Part shown: positions 1 to 9,608 of the stretch, in pieces | Numbering within the stretch: the first letter of the stretch is position 1 | How the letters are laid out: each line of letters opens with the position of its first letter | NCBI GenBank assembly: GCA_902806575.1 | Contig: CADCXD010000018.1 | Coordinates: forward strand, 2,852,001 to 2,916,000 | Length of the DNA stretch: 64,000 nucleotides | Reading direction: 5' to 3' | Origin: Jackrogersella multiformis | Lineage: Eukaryota > Ascomycota > Sordariomycetes > Xylariales > Hypoxylaceae | Notes under the pieces: generated by a model | Database searches by the model: none | Told to the model about the DNA's origin: nothing | The model's input: only the letters and a program-made list of their open reading frames with translations | Position numbers and translations under genes: made by a program

Positions 1-801
1 AGAAGGCATACAAGCCTGTCTGGGCCTCGACCGACCAAAACACCCCCCTATGCTGGAACCAGGCGTGTGCAAATATTCTGTGAAGCCGGCGGAATACGTT
101 GACAAGGTTCTTCAGGACCGCGCTCCTATCGTGGCCTTCTAGAACGACGAATCTACTGGGGAAGATCTTGGGGTTAGTGACCACGTTTGCGGCCCAGTCG
201 AGTGTGTGGCAGCAGTAGTCGATAGCGCAGCAGCTCTTAGGCTGGTCATGAACGGCGCATAGGAATTGCCACTCGGAGGCGCGCATCTCGGGACAGGTGG
301 CGGACGAACATGGAGGCTTGTCAAAGAGGAAGCCGACTATCAGGCTGTTGCATTGCGCGATTAGAAATCGACAGAGTTCGTAAAGCCATAGGGTTCGATC
401 GACACCCGGGGGCGGCGTAGCCAACTGGACGGCGGCCCCTCGAGTGATTGGTGTGGTATTGGAAAGGGTGTGGTAATGATGTAGTGCTGCGAGATGCTCC
501 TGGAGTTGAAAGGCTGAATCGAGCTGTGATGCTGCAAGTCAGTAGTGTATTCTTGTCGCAAGAAGGGTTAGAGGGTAAGATGATTATCGCGCACCTCGCC
601 GAGGGGAATAAGTGGTGGCCCAGCGGCCATGTCCTCGGATTTGGTTCCTGGATGTATGCGCCGCTTTGAGTTCGCGTCGGCGATGGTTTGTTCTATCTGT
701 TGTGTTTGACGGCTACCGGTGCTACCCAGTCCGGGACCGATTTGAATCTCGGCTGGTGGTGGTGGACTGGGCAGTCGAGGCGAGCCCTGCGCCAGAGACA
801 T
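1..801 (-). CDS. mob3: MOB3/phocein, STRIPAK complex subunit (C-terminus cut by window edge)
   Basis: Two exons on the minus strand, 801-595 and 523 running off the window at 1, joined in phase across a 71-base intron (594-524). Exon 1 gives 69 residues including RRIHPGTKSEDMAAGPP; exon 2 continues LDSAFQLQEHLAALHHYHT and LWLYELCRFLIAQCNS, then the Mob fold with a C-x4-C pair (PCSSATC), ASEWQFLCAVHD, CCAIDYCCHTLDWAANV and an H-x4-H pair (FAHAWFQH). The Cys and His pairs are the zinc ligands expected in Mob proteins. The CCAIDYCCHTLDW stretch resembles fungal MOB3/phocein rather than MOB1 or MOB2. Family knowledge: MOB3 is part of the striatin-interacting phosphatase and kinase (STRIPAK) complex controlling cell fusion, septation and fruiting-body development in Sordaria. 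An out-of-frame AG at 533-532 lies eight bases upstream of the in-frame acceptor. The C-terminal residues lie outside the window. Confidence 0.92.
524..594 (-). other. intron of the MOB3 gene
   Basis: Donor GTGCGC at 594-589 and acceptor AG at 525-524, with a CTGAC branch-like word just before the first AG at 533-532. Using the second AG restores the reading frame into LDSAFQLQEH; using the first would put exon 2 out of frame. Confidence 0.8.
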
Positions 802-1409
802 GATAGAATAAAATAATTCCCTCCCTACGAGGCTACGGCCTCAGACGCGAATTCTTTGCTTGATTACCTCTGGGTTAGGTAGGTATAGAATGGTGTTGTT
901 TTGTAGCTTCTGTTCACTATAGGTAGCTTATTACCTAGGTACTTGTAAGAAAGTTGGTTTTTTGTTGTTCGATTTGAGGAGCAGATCGATAGAAAACGCC
1001 AAGATCCTTACGTACCTAAGTATCTAGGGTATTTAACGATATCCGCTTAAATTCTGTGCGACCTGCGCGACTTCTAACACGTGTAAGTTCCAGTAGAGGT
1101 TGTAACTACCTGTAAGTACCTAGGTATCCAAGGTACCTAAGTACTTAGGCGGTAATGCATTTAAGCGACAAATAATTCACATCCATGGATTTACATTTAT
1201 TTACCTAGTGTACCGGTTCCTTTACATTGCACTCCATGGATTTAGGTACGTACATCTAAGGAACTGTTGTAACCTACCTCATGACATCGAAAGGGCGCAG
1301 CATGACAATTCAAGCAGTATCGCGCATATTCTTCTATTAATTCTGTAAAATAATTAGACCACTCAATTAATTTCGCATATTTTATTGTATTATCAACAGT
1401 ACTCGAACT
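802..1409. other. divergent intergenic region, MOB3 and ZNG1-like promoters
   Basis: This spacer lies between the MOB3 start (minus strand) and the ZNG1-like start (plus strand), so it should hold both promoters. It contains several copies of the palindromic CCTAGG/GGTACC word (about 932-943 and 1116-1152) and is AT-rich near 1330-1400. No credible gene or RNA was seen. Confidence 0.6.
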
Positions 1410-2752
1410 ATGAATTTTGATGAAGATGTTCCCCCCGAGCTCATCCAGGCAGAAACGGGCTTGGAAGAGGAGAAACTAGTCAAGGTGCCCATCACAATCG
1501 TGACCGGTTAGTTGATAGTTCGCACTATCAAAACTACCAATATTGATATTCCATATAGGTTATCTCGGAGCCGGAAAGACTACCCTGCTCAACTACATCT
1601 TAACTGCCAAGCATGGGAAGAAAATCGCTGTCATAATGAATGAGTTTGGTGACTGTTAGTGGGATACGCCTGAAGACCAATAGGCTACGAGACTAACTCT
1701 GCCACAGCACTCGACATCGAAAAGTCTCTGACCGTCAATAAAGGCGATGAGCAAGTTGAAGAATGGCTTGAAGTCGGCAACGGCTGCATCTGCTGCTCTG
1801 TGAAGTACCATTACACCGATTTGGTCAATAGAGAAATCTTCTAATATTGACCCAGGGACTCTGGAGTAAACGCCATCGAGTCGTTAATGGAGAAGAAGGG
1901 TGCTTTTGATTACATCCTCTTAGAAACTACAGGGCTGGCCGATCCGGGTAACCTAGCACCCCTATTCTGGGTCGATGACGGACTAGGAAGTACTATCTAC
2001 TTAGACGGCATTGTTACCTTGGTGGATGCCAAGAATATCCTTCGTAGCTTTGACGATCCATCGGGGAAAGTTGAGGGTCACGAACACCATGATGGTCATG
2101 GACCACTCATGACAACTGCCCACGTCCAGATCTCCCACGCAGATGTTATCGTCATCAACAAGTCAGACCTAGTTGAACCTGCCGAGCTCGAGAACGTCAA
2201 GGAACGAATACAAGCTATCAACGGTCTCGCGAAGATCCACATGACAAACCAAAGTGTTGTGCCTCAATTAGAGGGTTTCCTACTAGATTTACATGCATAC
2301 GACCAAGTGGAAGCATTAGATACGGCAGGGAAGGGACATAGTCATCTTGATCCAGTTTGTCTAATATCATGCTTCCATCAAAGAGGCTCAAGCTAACATC
2401 ATTGCAGACTATTTCTACAGTCTCTATCAACGTGCCACCTCTAGCTCCTCAACAGCTGAACCAGGTCGATAGATGGCTTAGATCACTGTTATGGGAAAGC
2501 CAGGTGCCAGGTGAAAGTACCAACCCAGAGGGCTCCCTTGAGATTCATCGCTTAAAATCCCGCTTGATTTTCAAGAATGGTGATGTGAAAATGGTGCAAG
2601 GCGTCAGAGAAGTATTTGAGATTTTTGATGGGGAACAAGCGTCTAGCCAAGACGGCGGGCTTCCGCAAGCAGGGAAAATCGTCCTCATCGGAAGAGGTGT
2701 GCAAGGTATCGACTTTGAGCGGAGTTTACTCAGTGCCCTCCAAGATAGATAA
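1410..2752 (+). CDS. COG0523/CobW-family GTPase, ZNG1-like zinc chaperone
   Basis: Five exons, 1410-1506, 1559-1654, 1708-1804, 1856-2354 and 2408-2752, encode 377 residues; all four short introns (51-53 bases) keep phase. The product shows the Walker A loop GYLGAGKTTLLNY, the switch and metal motif GNGCICCSV (the C-x-C-C zinc site), LLETTGLADPG, the guanine-specificity motif NKSDL, a His-rich loop EGHEHHDGHG, and a C-terminal CobW domain ending LLSALQDR. Family knowledge: eukaryotic COG0523 proteins of the ZNG1 class use GTP to hand zinc to methionine aminopeptidase 1. The N-terminus reads DVPPELIQAE, similar to the CPELxP docking motif of ZNG1 but with proline in place of cysteine. The start was chosen as the first ATG in the open phase before intron 1. 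I am sure of the family; the ZNG1 assignment is likely rather than proven. Confidence 0.88.
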
Positions 2753-3538
2753 GACGGGAATATCACCCAAAAGACATGATGTCTCATATGATAAATTAGT
2801 CACTTTGTGGGACTCAGAGTCTCCCATTTTGTTCTAATATCTGCCTGCCCACCTAAGTACCTAGGTAGCAAGCAAGTTTTGCTGTTAACAGTGATATTGA
2901 AAACTCAAAGATTAATAAACTGCAGGTTGTTAACAAGAGAACACTTAAATCTGACATATTATATTGCTGTTTGTGCCTTAGTAAACGAAAACCAACCCCT
3001 ATTCCGAATATTATAAAAATGCTAAGCATGCATCTCTAACCTTGGAAGTAGGCTAGGTAGGGAATAATTCACAGATATGCACATACAGATATGCATGCAC
3101 ATGAAGTAGGTAATGACTTCGGAAAGTTACCTAGGTACGTAGCACAGTGTGAAACAGTGGGGACATTAAATTATTAAATGTGAAGTTACAACCAGTTGAG
3201 GCTGAAGCAAGAACTGGGGAAACCGCACGGACCTATTATGTAGCACATGCAACTTGCTTTTATCGCGTGAATACGCACCATAGTAAATAGCTGAAAGTGG
3301 AGAAGCTAACCTCTTTTGATCTAGCGCTTCCTTAGGACAAGCCAACCCCAGTAAAACTTCCCATAATCTGCGATCGCAAGCTTCCAATAAACTACAACGC
3401 CATTTCGCAAGTATAACCTCAATTTTAGAGAATAACGTCTTCACACATAGAACCTTTCCGACCAACGATCACTCCGCCAAAGTAACGAAATATTGTACCG
3501 AACTTATACCATAACTTCTCTAGTGTGGCATTGTAGTT
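2753..3538. other. intergenic region between ZNG1-like gene and NOT2
   Basis: Contains two CCTAGG-type palindromes (about 2858 and 3132). A 99-codon minus-strand open frame (3465-3166) has no recognisable domain and unremarkable composition, so it is not called. The segment just upstream of 3539 is expected to hold the NOT2 promoter. Confidence 0.5.
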
Positions 3539-6232
3539 ATGAATCGACCAGGTAGTGCTGACCCTCTCTCCCTCTGCCTCGTGTGCCCCGCCTGTTTGCC
3601 CTTCGTCGTGATGTCAACTACGTCGTTGTCGCGCCTGTCCATCTATTACCCGATCTCCCTGAGTCGACCATATATACCCTTCTACGAGCCCGAATGCATA
3701 CTCTAGGTCATTGGCTGTTCTCGGAAAACGGACAGGGCCTTGGAAAGAGTCCTCCTGTATCCCTCTAGCCTCATCCAGCCTTCTCAGGTTGTCAGCCTCG
3801 TCTAGGCAAGTGAGGGAGATCGCTAGCAGTTGTTGTGTATTAGATCTACGGCGGATAAACAGACAGAATCATTTGCACCCCCGCCCCATCCCGCCCTGCT
3901 CGTCGTGTACATAGATAAATTTGGTGCATTTGGCTAATGCTGGACATCGTCAGGAGCAGTACCACAAACCCTTCGAGGGATGCCGACTGGATTTGGTGGC
4001 CAGCAACAACCCCAGCAGCCAGGTAGAACAGTGTCTAATCGATTACCGAATGGGAAATTAGGTATGGCTATGATATCAAAATATTAATAATTACTGGTTC
4101 CGAAGCTGATATTGTGTTAAATGGTAAAGCGAACAATGGTGGTGGATGGGCGTTCGGTGGTGTTCCTATGGGGGGTGGTGCTGCGCTTCAGACGACATCG
4201 AGGCAGCTAGGAGGAAACCTGAGCTTTGCCCAAAGCTTGAGTGGCTCGCAGCCTGCAACACCTCTTGACCTCTCGTAGGTTTATTTTATTCCATTTCACC
4301 TGACTTCACCGTTGCCGTGCACTCGTCTATAAACATCTCCCCTCCCCCTCTATTTTCCCTTTCACCACTTGGAATGGTCACATTTCTGCCATTTACACAT
4401 TTCTTATTCACCGTTCATTTACCTTCGTCTTCGCCTTTTGCACATACATAAATTCTTCATCGTACAACACGGAATGTTTGAGTACAGACATACTTAACCC
4501 ATGCCTCCAAAACCAAAGCTTGTTTTCAAGAGCTCTGAGCTTCCTCAAGCTCTCACCCCAACCCCTGACATCCCCATCGGCGTCTCATATGCCTATGTTG
4601 CTAGCCATGATCATGGACTAAAGCAACCCGATTATGCTCTTATCAAAGATCGGTAAACAAACATTACCTCCCCTTTCGCGCCGGTGTTAAAATGCATTCA
4701 ATTTTGGCCTATGTTTTCCCTAGCCTCTTACTCTTTCATGAAGACATATCTTATAGGTCGATACTAACTTATCTAGCAGCGAATTTCCTTCCTTATCGAA
4801 TAACTCCCAGCTACCCAGCGCAGGTAGCTCCTCTTTATGGTCGGCGGGAGGGTCGAGGAGCATGGGCGGTGCGATACAGAGAAATCAACAACCCACGCCG
4901 ATATCTTCCCAACATGCCCAACAGGATGATTTCTTTTCGCCCTCGAGGATGAGTTCCAGTCAAGGCCAGTACCGGTTTGGTAGCCAGAGCACTGCTACCC
5001 AATCATCACAGCCTCAACCTAATAGCATTGATGAATTCCCCCCTCTGAATAACAACAATATGAGGAATGGCAACGGGGAGATAGGGCAGGAACGTGGATC
5101 GAGTCTGATGTCCACACTCAGCTTTGGCGCTCAAGGAAGCGCAGCCCCTGGTGCCTTACCGGGACCTAGATCGGGGAACGGTCTGCTGAATGCGTTGTCT
5201 GCAAACACCCGAACAACGGATGTCCGCTCCCCAGATGGATCTACTACCACAGGTACACACGTTTCCGGTTTGTTTTCCTATTACCATATGCTAATACGTA
5301 CATAGGCGCTTCGCGACCGCAGGACATCAGAAGCACAGGAACTAGTGGCAACGACGAGGGTCGGCAAAAACCACCCGGTTTCCGAGAAGACAGCATGGCT
5401 TCGCAATCAACTGCTCAAGACCAAGCGGCATCGGTAGACGGCCGTAACCCTCTTGGTGCGATTGGCACGAGTGACGCTCCCTCAGTTAAGACCAACGACC
5501 AGAAAGATGATCAATCTGCGTCTGTGCACGACCCCTTAGCAGGAATGACACCCATCGACAAATGGGGGATTAAAGGTCTTCGAGCGCTGATGAATAACTA
5601 TCCTGACTATAATGCTGCCGTTACGGGACTTGATCCAACCACGCTTGGTGTAGATTTCACCTCACCCCAGTAAGTCTTCGTTCGTTGTCTTCATTTTCAT
5701 TGCTAACCTAATACTAGACCATTATCAACGCAGATATTCTCCCTCTTCAACGATTCGCCTCCCCGGCCAGCCATTCCTGAGTTCCGCCTTCCAGAGTGTT
5801 ACAGCGTGAATAACGTACAGCCTTTGGAGAACAAGATCAGCAACTTCAACGAGGAGACGTTGATGTGGATATTCTACAGCTGCCCAGGAGACATCAAGCA
5901 GCACATGGCGGCGCATGAACTGTACGAGCACCATCCTCTATCTTATTACCTTAAAATACTGATACTCTCTAGTTACAACCGTGCGTGGCGATGGCACAAG
6001 AAGCTAAAGATATGGTTGACCAAGGATGAGATCATGCAGCCTCGCATCCTCAGCGCGCAGCACGAGGAAGGTTATTACATCATCTGGAACACCACAGATT
6101 GGCGTAAAGAGCGTGTAAGTGATGACCTGGTAGTTACTTCTACCTTTGAAGCGCCTCTACTGACATGATTTGCAGCGTACGCTCACACTTCACTATGCTG
6201 ATCTGGAAACGAACAATTCGGCTCTCACATGA
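3539..6232 (+). CDS. not2: CCR4-NOT complex subunit NOT2
   Basis: Eight exons: 3539-3551, 3960-4061, 4130-4274, 4780-5252, 5306-5669, 5718-5921, 5973-6114 and 6176-6232, giving 499 residues. The product starts MNRPVPQTLRGMPTGFGG, then has a Gly/Gln-rich stretch (GGGWAFGGVPMGGG), the motif SFAQSLSGSQPATPLDLS leading to EFPSLSNN, a second DEFPPL motif, and a C-terminal NOT box from MTPIDKWGIKGLRALM to ERRTLTLHYADLE. This order matches fungal NOT2/CNOT2. Family knowledge: NOT2 pairs with NOT3/5 through the NOT box on the NOT1 scaffold of the deadenylase that controls mRNA decay and transcription. The first coding exon is only 13 bases and is followed by a 408-base intron; intron 3 (4275-4779) is 505 bases and contains a possible alternative first exon. 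The small first exon is the least certain part; the C-terminal exons are secure. Confidence 0.88.
4328..4370 (+). promoter_or_regulatory. possible internal promoter in NOT2 intron 3
   Basis: A TATAAA (4328-4333) is followed at once by a C/T-rich tract (about 4334-4370), the layout often seen at fungal transcription starts. It lies about 170 bases before the ATG at 4501 that opens an exon-like frame. The assignment is inferred from position and composition only. Confidence 0.35.
4501..4652 (+). other. candidate alternative first coding exon of NOT2
   Basis: An ATG at 4501 opens 50 codons plus two bases beginning MPPKPKLVFKSSELPQ and ending YALIKD, then a GTAAAC donor at 4653. Spliced to the normal exon 4 acceptor at 4780, the last codon becomes CGC and the frame continues into EFPSLSNN, exactly the phase used by the normal exon 3. 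The resulting isoform would lack the 86-residue MNRPVPQ N-terminus. It could instead be a coincidental open frame. Confidence 0.4.
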
Positions 6233-7151
6233 AGATGGGTGGCTGTATCTGTGACATTGAGCGGTATGCAGGACTAGGCGAGCCTGCGTATCAGCCGGCG
6301 TTGGTTTTACGGATTGCACAACCAGGGGGACAAGGCTAATTGCGGTAACTTGATGGCTTTCATGCTTGGTATTGCTTAGGGTCATAGCAAGTGTCCAACC
6401 TAGCAGATAGGCCTCTGTACGAGGCTTCCAAGGTGCCTCGATTCATCAACACTGGATTTGAAAATCCCTCACATTTCGACCTCTGACTTGACCGATGCCT
6501 ATGCCAGTCTAATAATTAACTGGCCCGTGATGATCTGTTCAAAATGACTGGAGTAAATCGATGCCGTTGTCTTTAGTGCTTTGGAAGTAGTCGGTGGATT
6601 AGAGAGATCTACCACATGTCTAGGGCAATCTGGATTAATTTAACCTCTTACTGGGATTGAAAAATGATCCTGGAGGAATTGCAATGTACCTAGGTACGAG
6701 GTGTAAATAAGCATTCGATATTGCTATATTTAACATTGACTTTAAACTAGGTACCTATTTATACATGGGCTATTTGTTTGGTCTTTAAAATGTTATAACG
6801 TTCTTCTTAACATAATATATTGAATTTCAATTGTATATAGAATATCATAATATTTACTAGTCTAAATAGGCTTATAATCAATGTTAGTTTGACGTGGAAA
6901 CTTGCTGCTTTTGTATCTAAATGATTCTAGTTAATAACTGTATGAGCCATTCGGCGTAATGAGTCAATACAAACAGGCACTGATAGGATGCCCCCAAGAC
7001 AATCGACGAGACATTCGCCAATGCATTTAGAACATAGGACTAGATGAAATTTATATATTGCTCGGTACTATCTCCCAAGCAGATAGGTAGGTATATACGG
7101 ATTACTTGGTAGCTCATTCAAGTCCTCTTAAGTTCAAAGCGACGGATTATA
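6233..7151. other. AT-rich intergenic region upstream of the PARP-like gene
   Basis: The stretch from about 6680 to 6960 is clearly AT-rich (many TATA and AATAT words) with two CCTAGG/GGTACC palindromes (about 6688 and 6750). No open frame of note and no RNA gene was seen. Confidence 0.5.
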
Positions 7152-8825
7152 ATGTCTAATGAATATGATTTAAGCGAAGACGACTTGATCGAATTATCAC
7201 TCTTGCGCGATTTCGAGATCGATGAACTTATCAAAGCTGAATTGTTGGGCAATGATGAACAACTAACAACACCTCTGAATAAAGAACTCATTTTTAAACA
7301 CAATGAGTTGAGCCTGCTTGTCACCGCTGGTCTATCCTACCCAGCCACGCCGGTTGTCTGGCAGATCGATAACTATACACTACCGAGAGAAGTAGTCGAT
7401 CGGCTCCGTGCACAACTAAGGCAAACCGTAGAAACTGCTGCTGCTACAAATAATATTTCGAAATGGAAGATACGGTTGGAAGAGAGCGCATTTGGGGTAT
7501 TCGAGCCGACCATGGTAGTCTTCAAACTCGCTAAGCAGACAACGACTTATTTGAATGCATGGCGACAAAAACTGGCTGACAAGAAATTAGTTATCCAACC
7601 TGAGGGGTCATATCTCCCTTTCAAGACAAAGTTGGAGAACTTGACACTAACAATCAGCGACGTGGGCCGACATTACCTACAAGAAACACCACAGGAAATA
7701 TGTACCCGGATTCCTTCCGAGTATCGAATTCTTCACGTGGAGGAGATTCTGAGGGTTGATCTCGCCCGTAAGTTCCATGAGAAGCAGGAAGAAATGAGAG
7801 AGAGGTTGTTTAAACAGCCTTATGACGCGCTTCACAAATGTGTACCGTCTGATCTACAGCAAATTAAACGGAAGGAAGTGTTGGTGGAGCATCTCGTGAA
7901 GCCGCAGATTACTTTCCACGGGACTGCTAGACAATATGTGCCGTCTATAGTGCGCTACGGATTCCTGCAGCCCGGAAAGAAGAATCCGGGGACAAAGGAG
8001 ATACACGAAATCCGCTGCGGCGCGACGTACGGCCAGGGGATCTATAGTTCTCCAGTGCCGGACTTCGCGCTTAGCTACACGGGCAATACATGCTACGCCA
8101 CCAAGCCGAATGAGTTTTTCGGCATTAAGCTACTCGTATGCGCGACGCTGATGGGTCGACCGGCCAACATATCCCGGGATGATAATTGGCGTGACCAATC
8201 TGAACCATACCCCGGGGCTGACTCTCATGTCGCCAACCGTGGACTCGAGTACATCGTCTTTGATACCTCGCAGATCCTCCCAGTTTATGTGATCCACATT
8301 GATTGGGGTCAGCATAACGCGGCGCACTTTGCAGATCTGCCTAGGGATCCGGGCAATTTCGTCCCTACACGGAAGACGCACGCAAAGCTCCTGGAAACTG
8401 TTCGCTGGCCTGGGGATGCCCAACGCGAGAGAGAAGCTGCATTTGCCAGAGCGGCCAAGTGGTTCCCGTACGGCTACGGACCCTCGATTGGGGCCAAATT
8501 CGTTGTGGAGGAGGTCGGCGAGGTGGACGAAGATGAGGAGGAGTACGGGGACTACCAGGAGCTCCGAGGCGAGGGTATTAAGGACAAGACAAACTTGGTC
8601 TTCTGGAGCTGGGTCAAGGTTGGCGTGGAGATGGATGTCGCCGGAAAGGGTGAGGATCCCGCGAGCGAATATGCCAGGCAGCGCCAGTGGTACGGTCCTG
8701 AGACGGCAGCATTGACGCAGTTATGGGATGACCTTCCCGACCCCAGGGGGAGTGAAGAAGAAGAAATATATGATTGGAACGATGGTGACGACGACGACTT
8801 AGGTCTAAGCATTCTCATGGTTTAG
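7152..8825 (+). CDS. PARP-like ADP-ribosyltransferase with RWD-like N-terminus
   Basis: Intronless frame of 557 residues. The catalytic part (about residues 250-385) shows the PARP triad in order: H256 in TFHGT, Y298 in TYGQGIYSSP followed by FALSY, and E366 in GLEYIVFDTSQ, which aligns with the H-Y-E triad of classical poly/mono-ADP-ribosyltransferases. Residues about 45-150 contain LSYPATPVVWQIDN and a following helix VVDRLRAQL, typical of an RWD fold. The C-terminal tail (about 490-557) is strongly acidic with EVDEDEEEYGD and GDDDDLG. By family knowledge the retained glutamate makes chain elongation possible, but many H-Y-E members transfer a single ADP-ribose. Flanking DNA is AT-rich and no partner gene is adjacent. 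Substrate and pathway cannot be read from the sequence. The ADP-ribosyltransferase fold is confident, the RWD call moderate. Confidence 0.82.
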   Translation: MSNEYDLSEDDLIELSLLRDFEIDELIKAELLGNDEQLTTPLNKELIFKHNELSLLVTAGLSYPATPVVWQIDNYTLPREVVDRLRAQLRQTVETAAATNNISKWKIRLEESAFGVFEPTMVVFKLAKQTTTYLNAWRQKLADKKLVIQPEGSYLPFKTKLENLTLTISDVGRHYLQETPQEICTRIPSEYRILHVEEILRVDLARKFHEKQEEMRERLFKQPYDALHKCVPSDLQQIKRKEVLVEHLVKPQITFHGTARQYVPSIVRYGFLQPGKKNPGTKEIHEIRCGATYGQGIYSSPVPDFALSYTGNTCYATKPNEFFGIKLLVCATLMGRPANISRDDNWRDQSEPYPGADSHVANRGLEYIVFDTSQILPVYVIHIDWGQHNAAHFADLPRDPGNFVPTRKTHAKLLETVRWPGDAQREREAAFARAAKWFPYGYGPSIGAKFVVEEVGEVDEDEEEYGDYQELRGEGIKDKTNLVFWSWVKVGVEMDVAGKGEDPASEYARQRQWYGPETAALTQLWDDLPDPRGSEEEEIYDWNDGDDDDLGLSILMV

Positions 8826-9608
8826 CGAGTTACGATAGCATAATATTTTGCGTTGTTACTACCAGACCAGGTAGCATAGAAAGACTGTATGTTAATTCTT
8901 TTTTATCTCTTGTTTGATAATCTCTAGTGTAATACCTGGGCACCCCTACGGCAGCATGCTTTTCTTTAGAGGCAATATTGAAATATGTGTTAGTTGGAAA
9001 GGTGTAGCTACCAGGTAAGTTTTAACTAGTAGGATATTTATACAGATATTATTTATACAGACGTAGATGGGTAGATATTTATATATGTGGGTATTTATGA
9101 ACTGAAATTATGAATGTGCTTGCGCTTTGCTGAGGGGTTTAAATCGTTAAATGAATAAAAAGTAAAAATGTGCTGTGCATTATCGAGATTGGAGGTGTTA
9201 ACGACCCCGACATATGTACATATCCGCTAAAAGTGCAATGTTGGTCCAAGCTCCTCTGTTTACACCTGGTTTCTCAATAGCCAATAATAATCCAGGAATC
9301 TCCGCCGCACTTTAATCCCTGTACCGATTGCCAATTCTTGCCTACACCCGACGTATTCCTTCTATCTTCGATCTTTTATCTTGTTAATCTACAACCTACC
9401 TACCCAGGTACCAACTCTTCGTCCACTTGCAACACCCGCGCCGGAATCTTCACATCCCATCTTCTAATGCGATACCTCATAACCTCTTCTTTAAACCATG
9501 TTAATTTAAACACCGATTATCACAAACATCCGTCTTTTCATCCCGTCCAATAATCAATAATTGCACGCGATTCGACGCACCTCTGACGCGTTTTCCGATA
9601 TAGTCACG
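8826..9608. other. intergenic region, 3' of PARP-like gene and INCENP promoter/leader
   Basis: AT-rich from 8830 to about 9180, then more balanced toward 9608. A 71-codon frame at 9338-9553 ends before the INCENP start and has no recognisable domain; it most likely lies in the INCENP leader. Confidence 0.5.

Noticed and set aside
3166..3465. 99-codon minus-strand frame between ZNG1-like gene and NOT2
   Set aside because: No signal, domain or splice context; likely chance.
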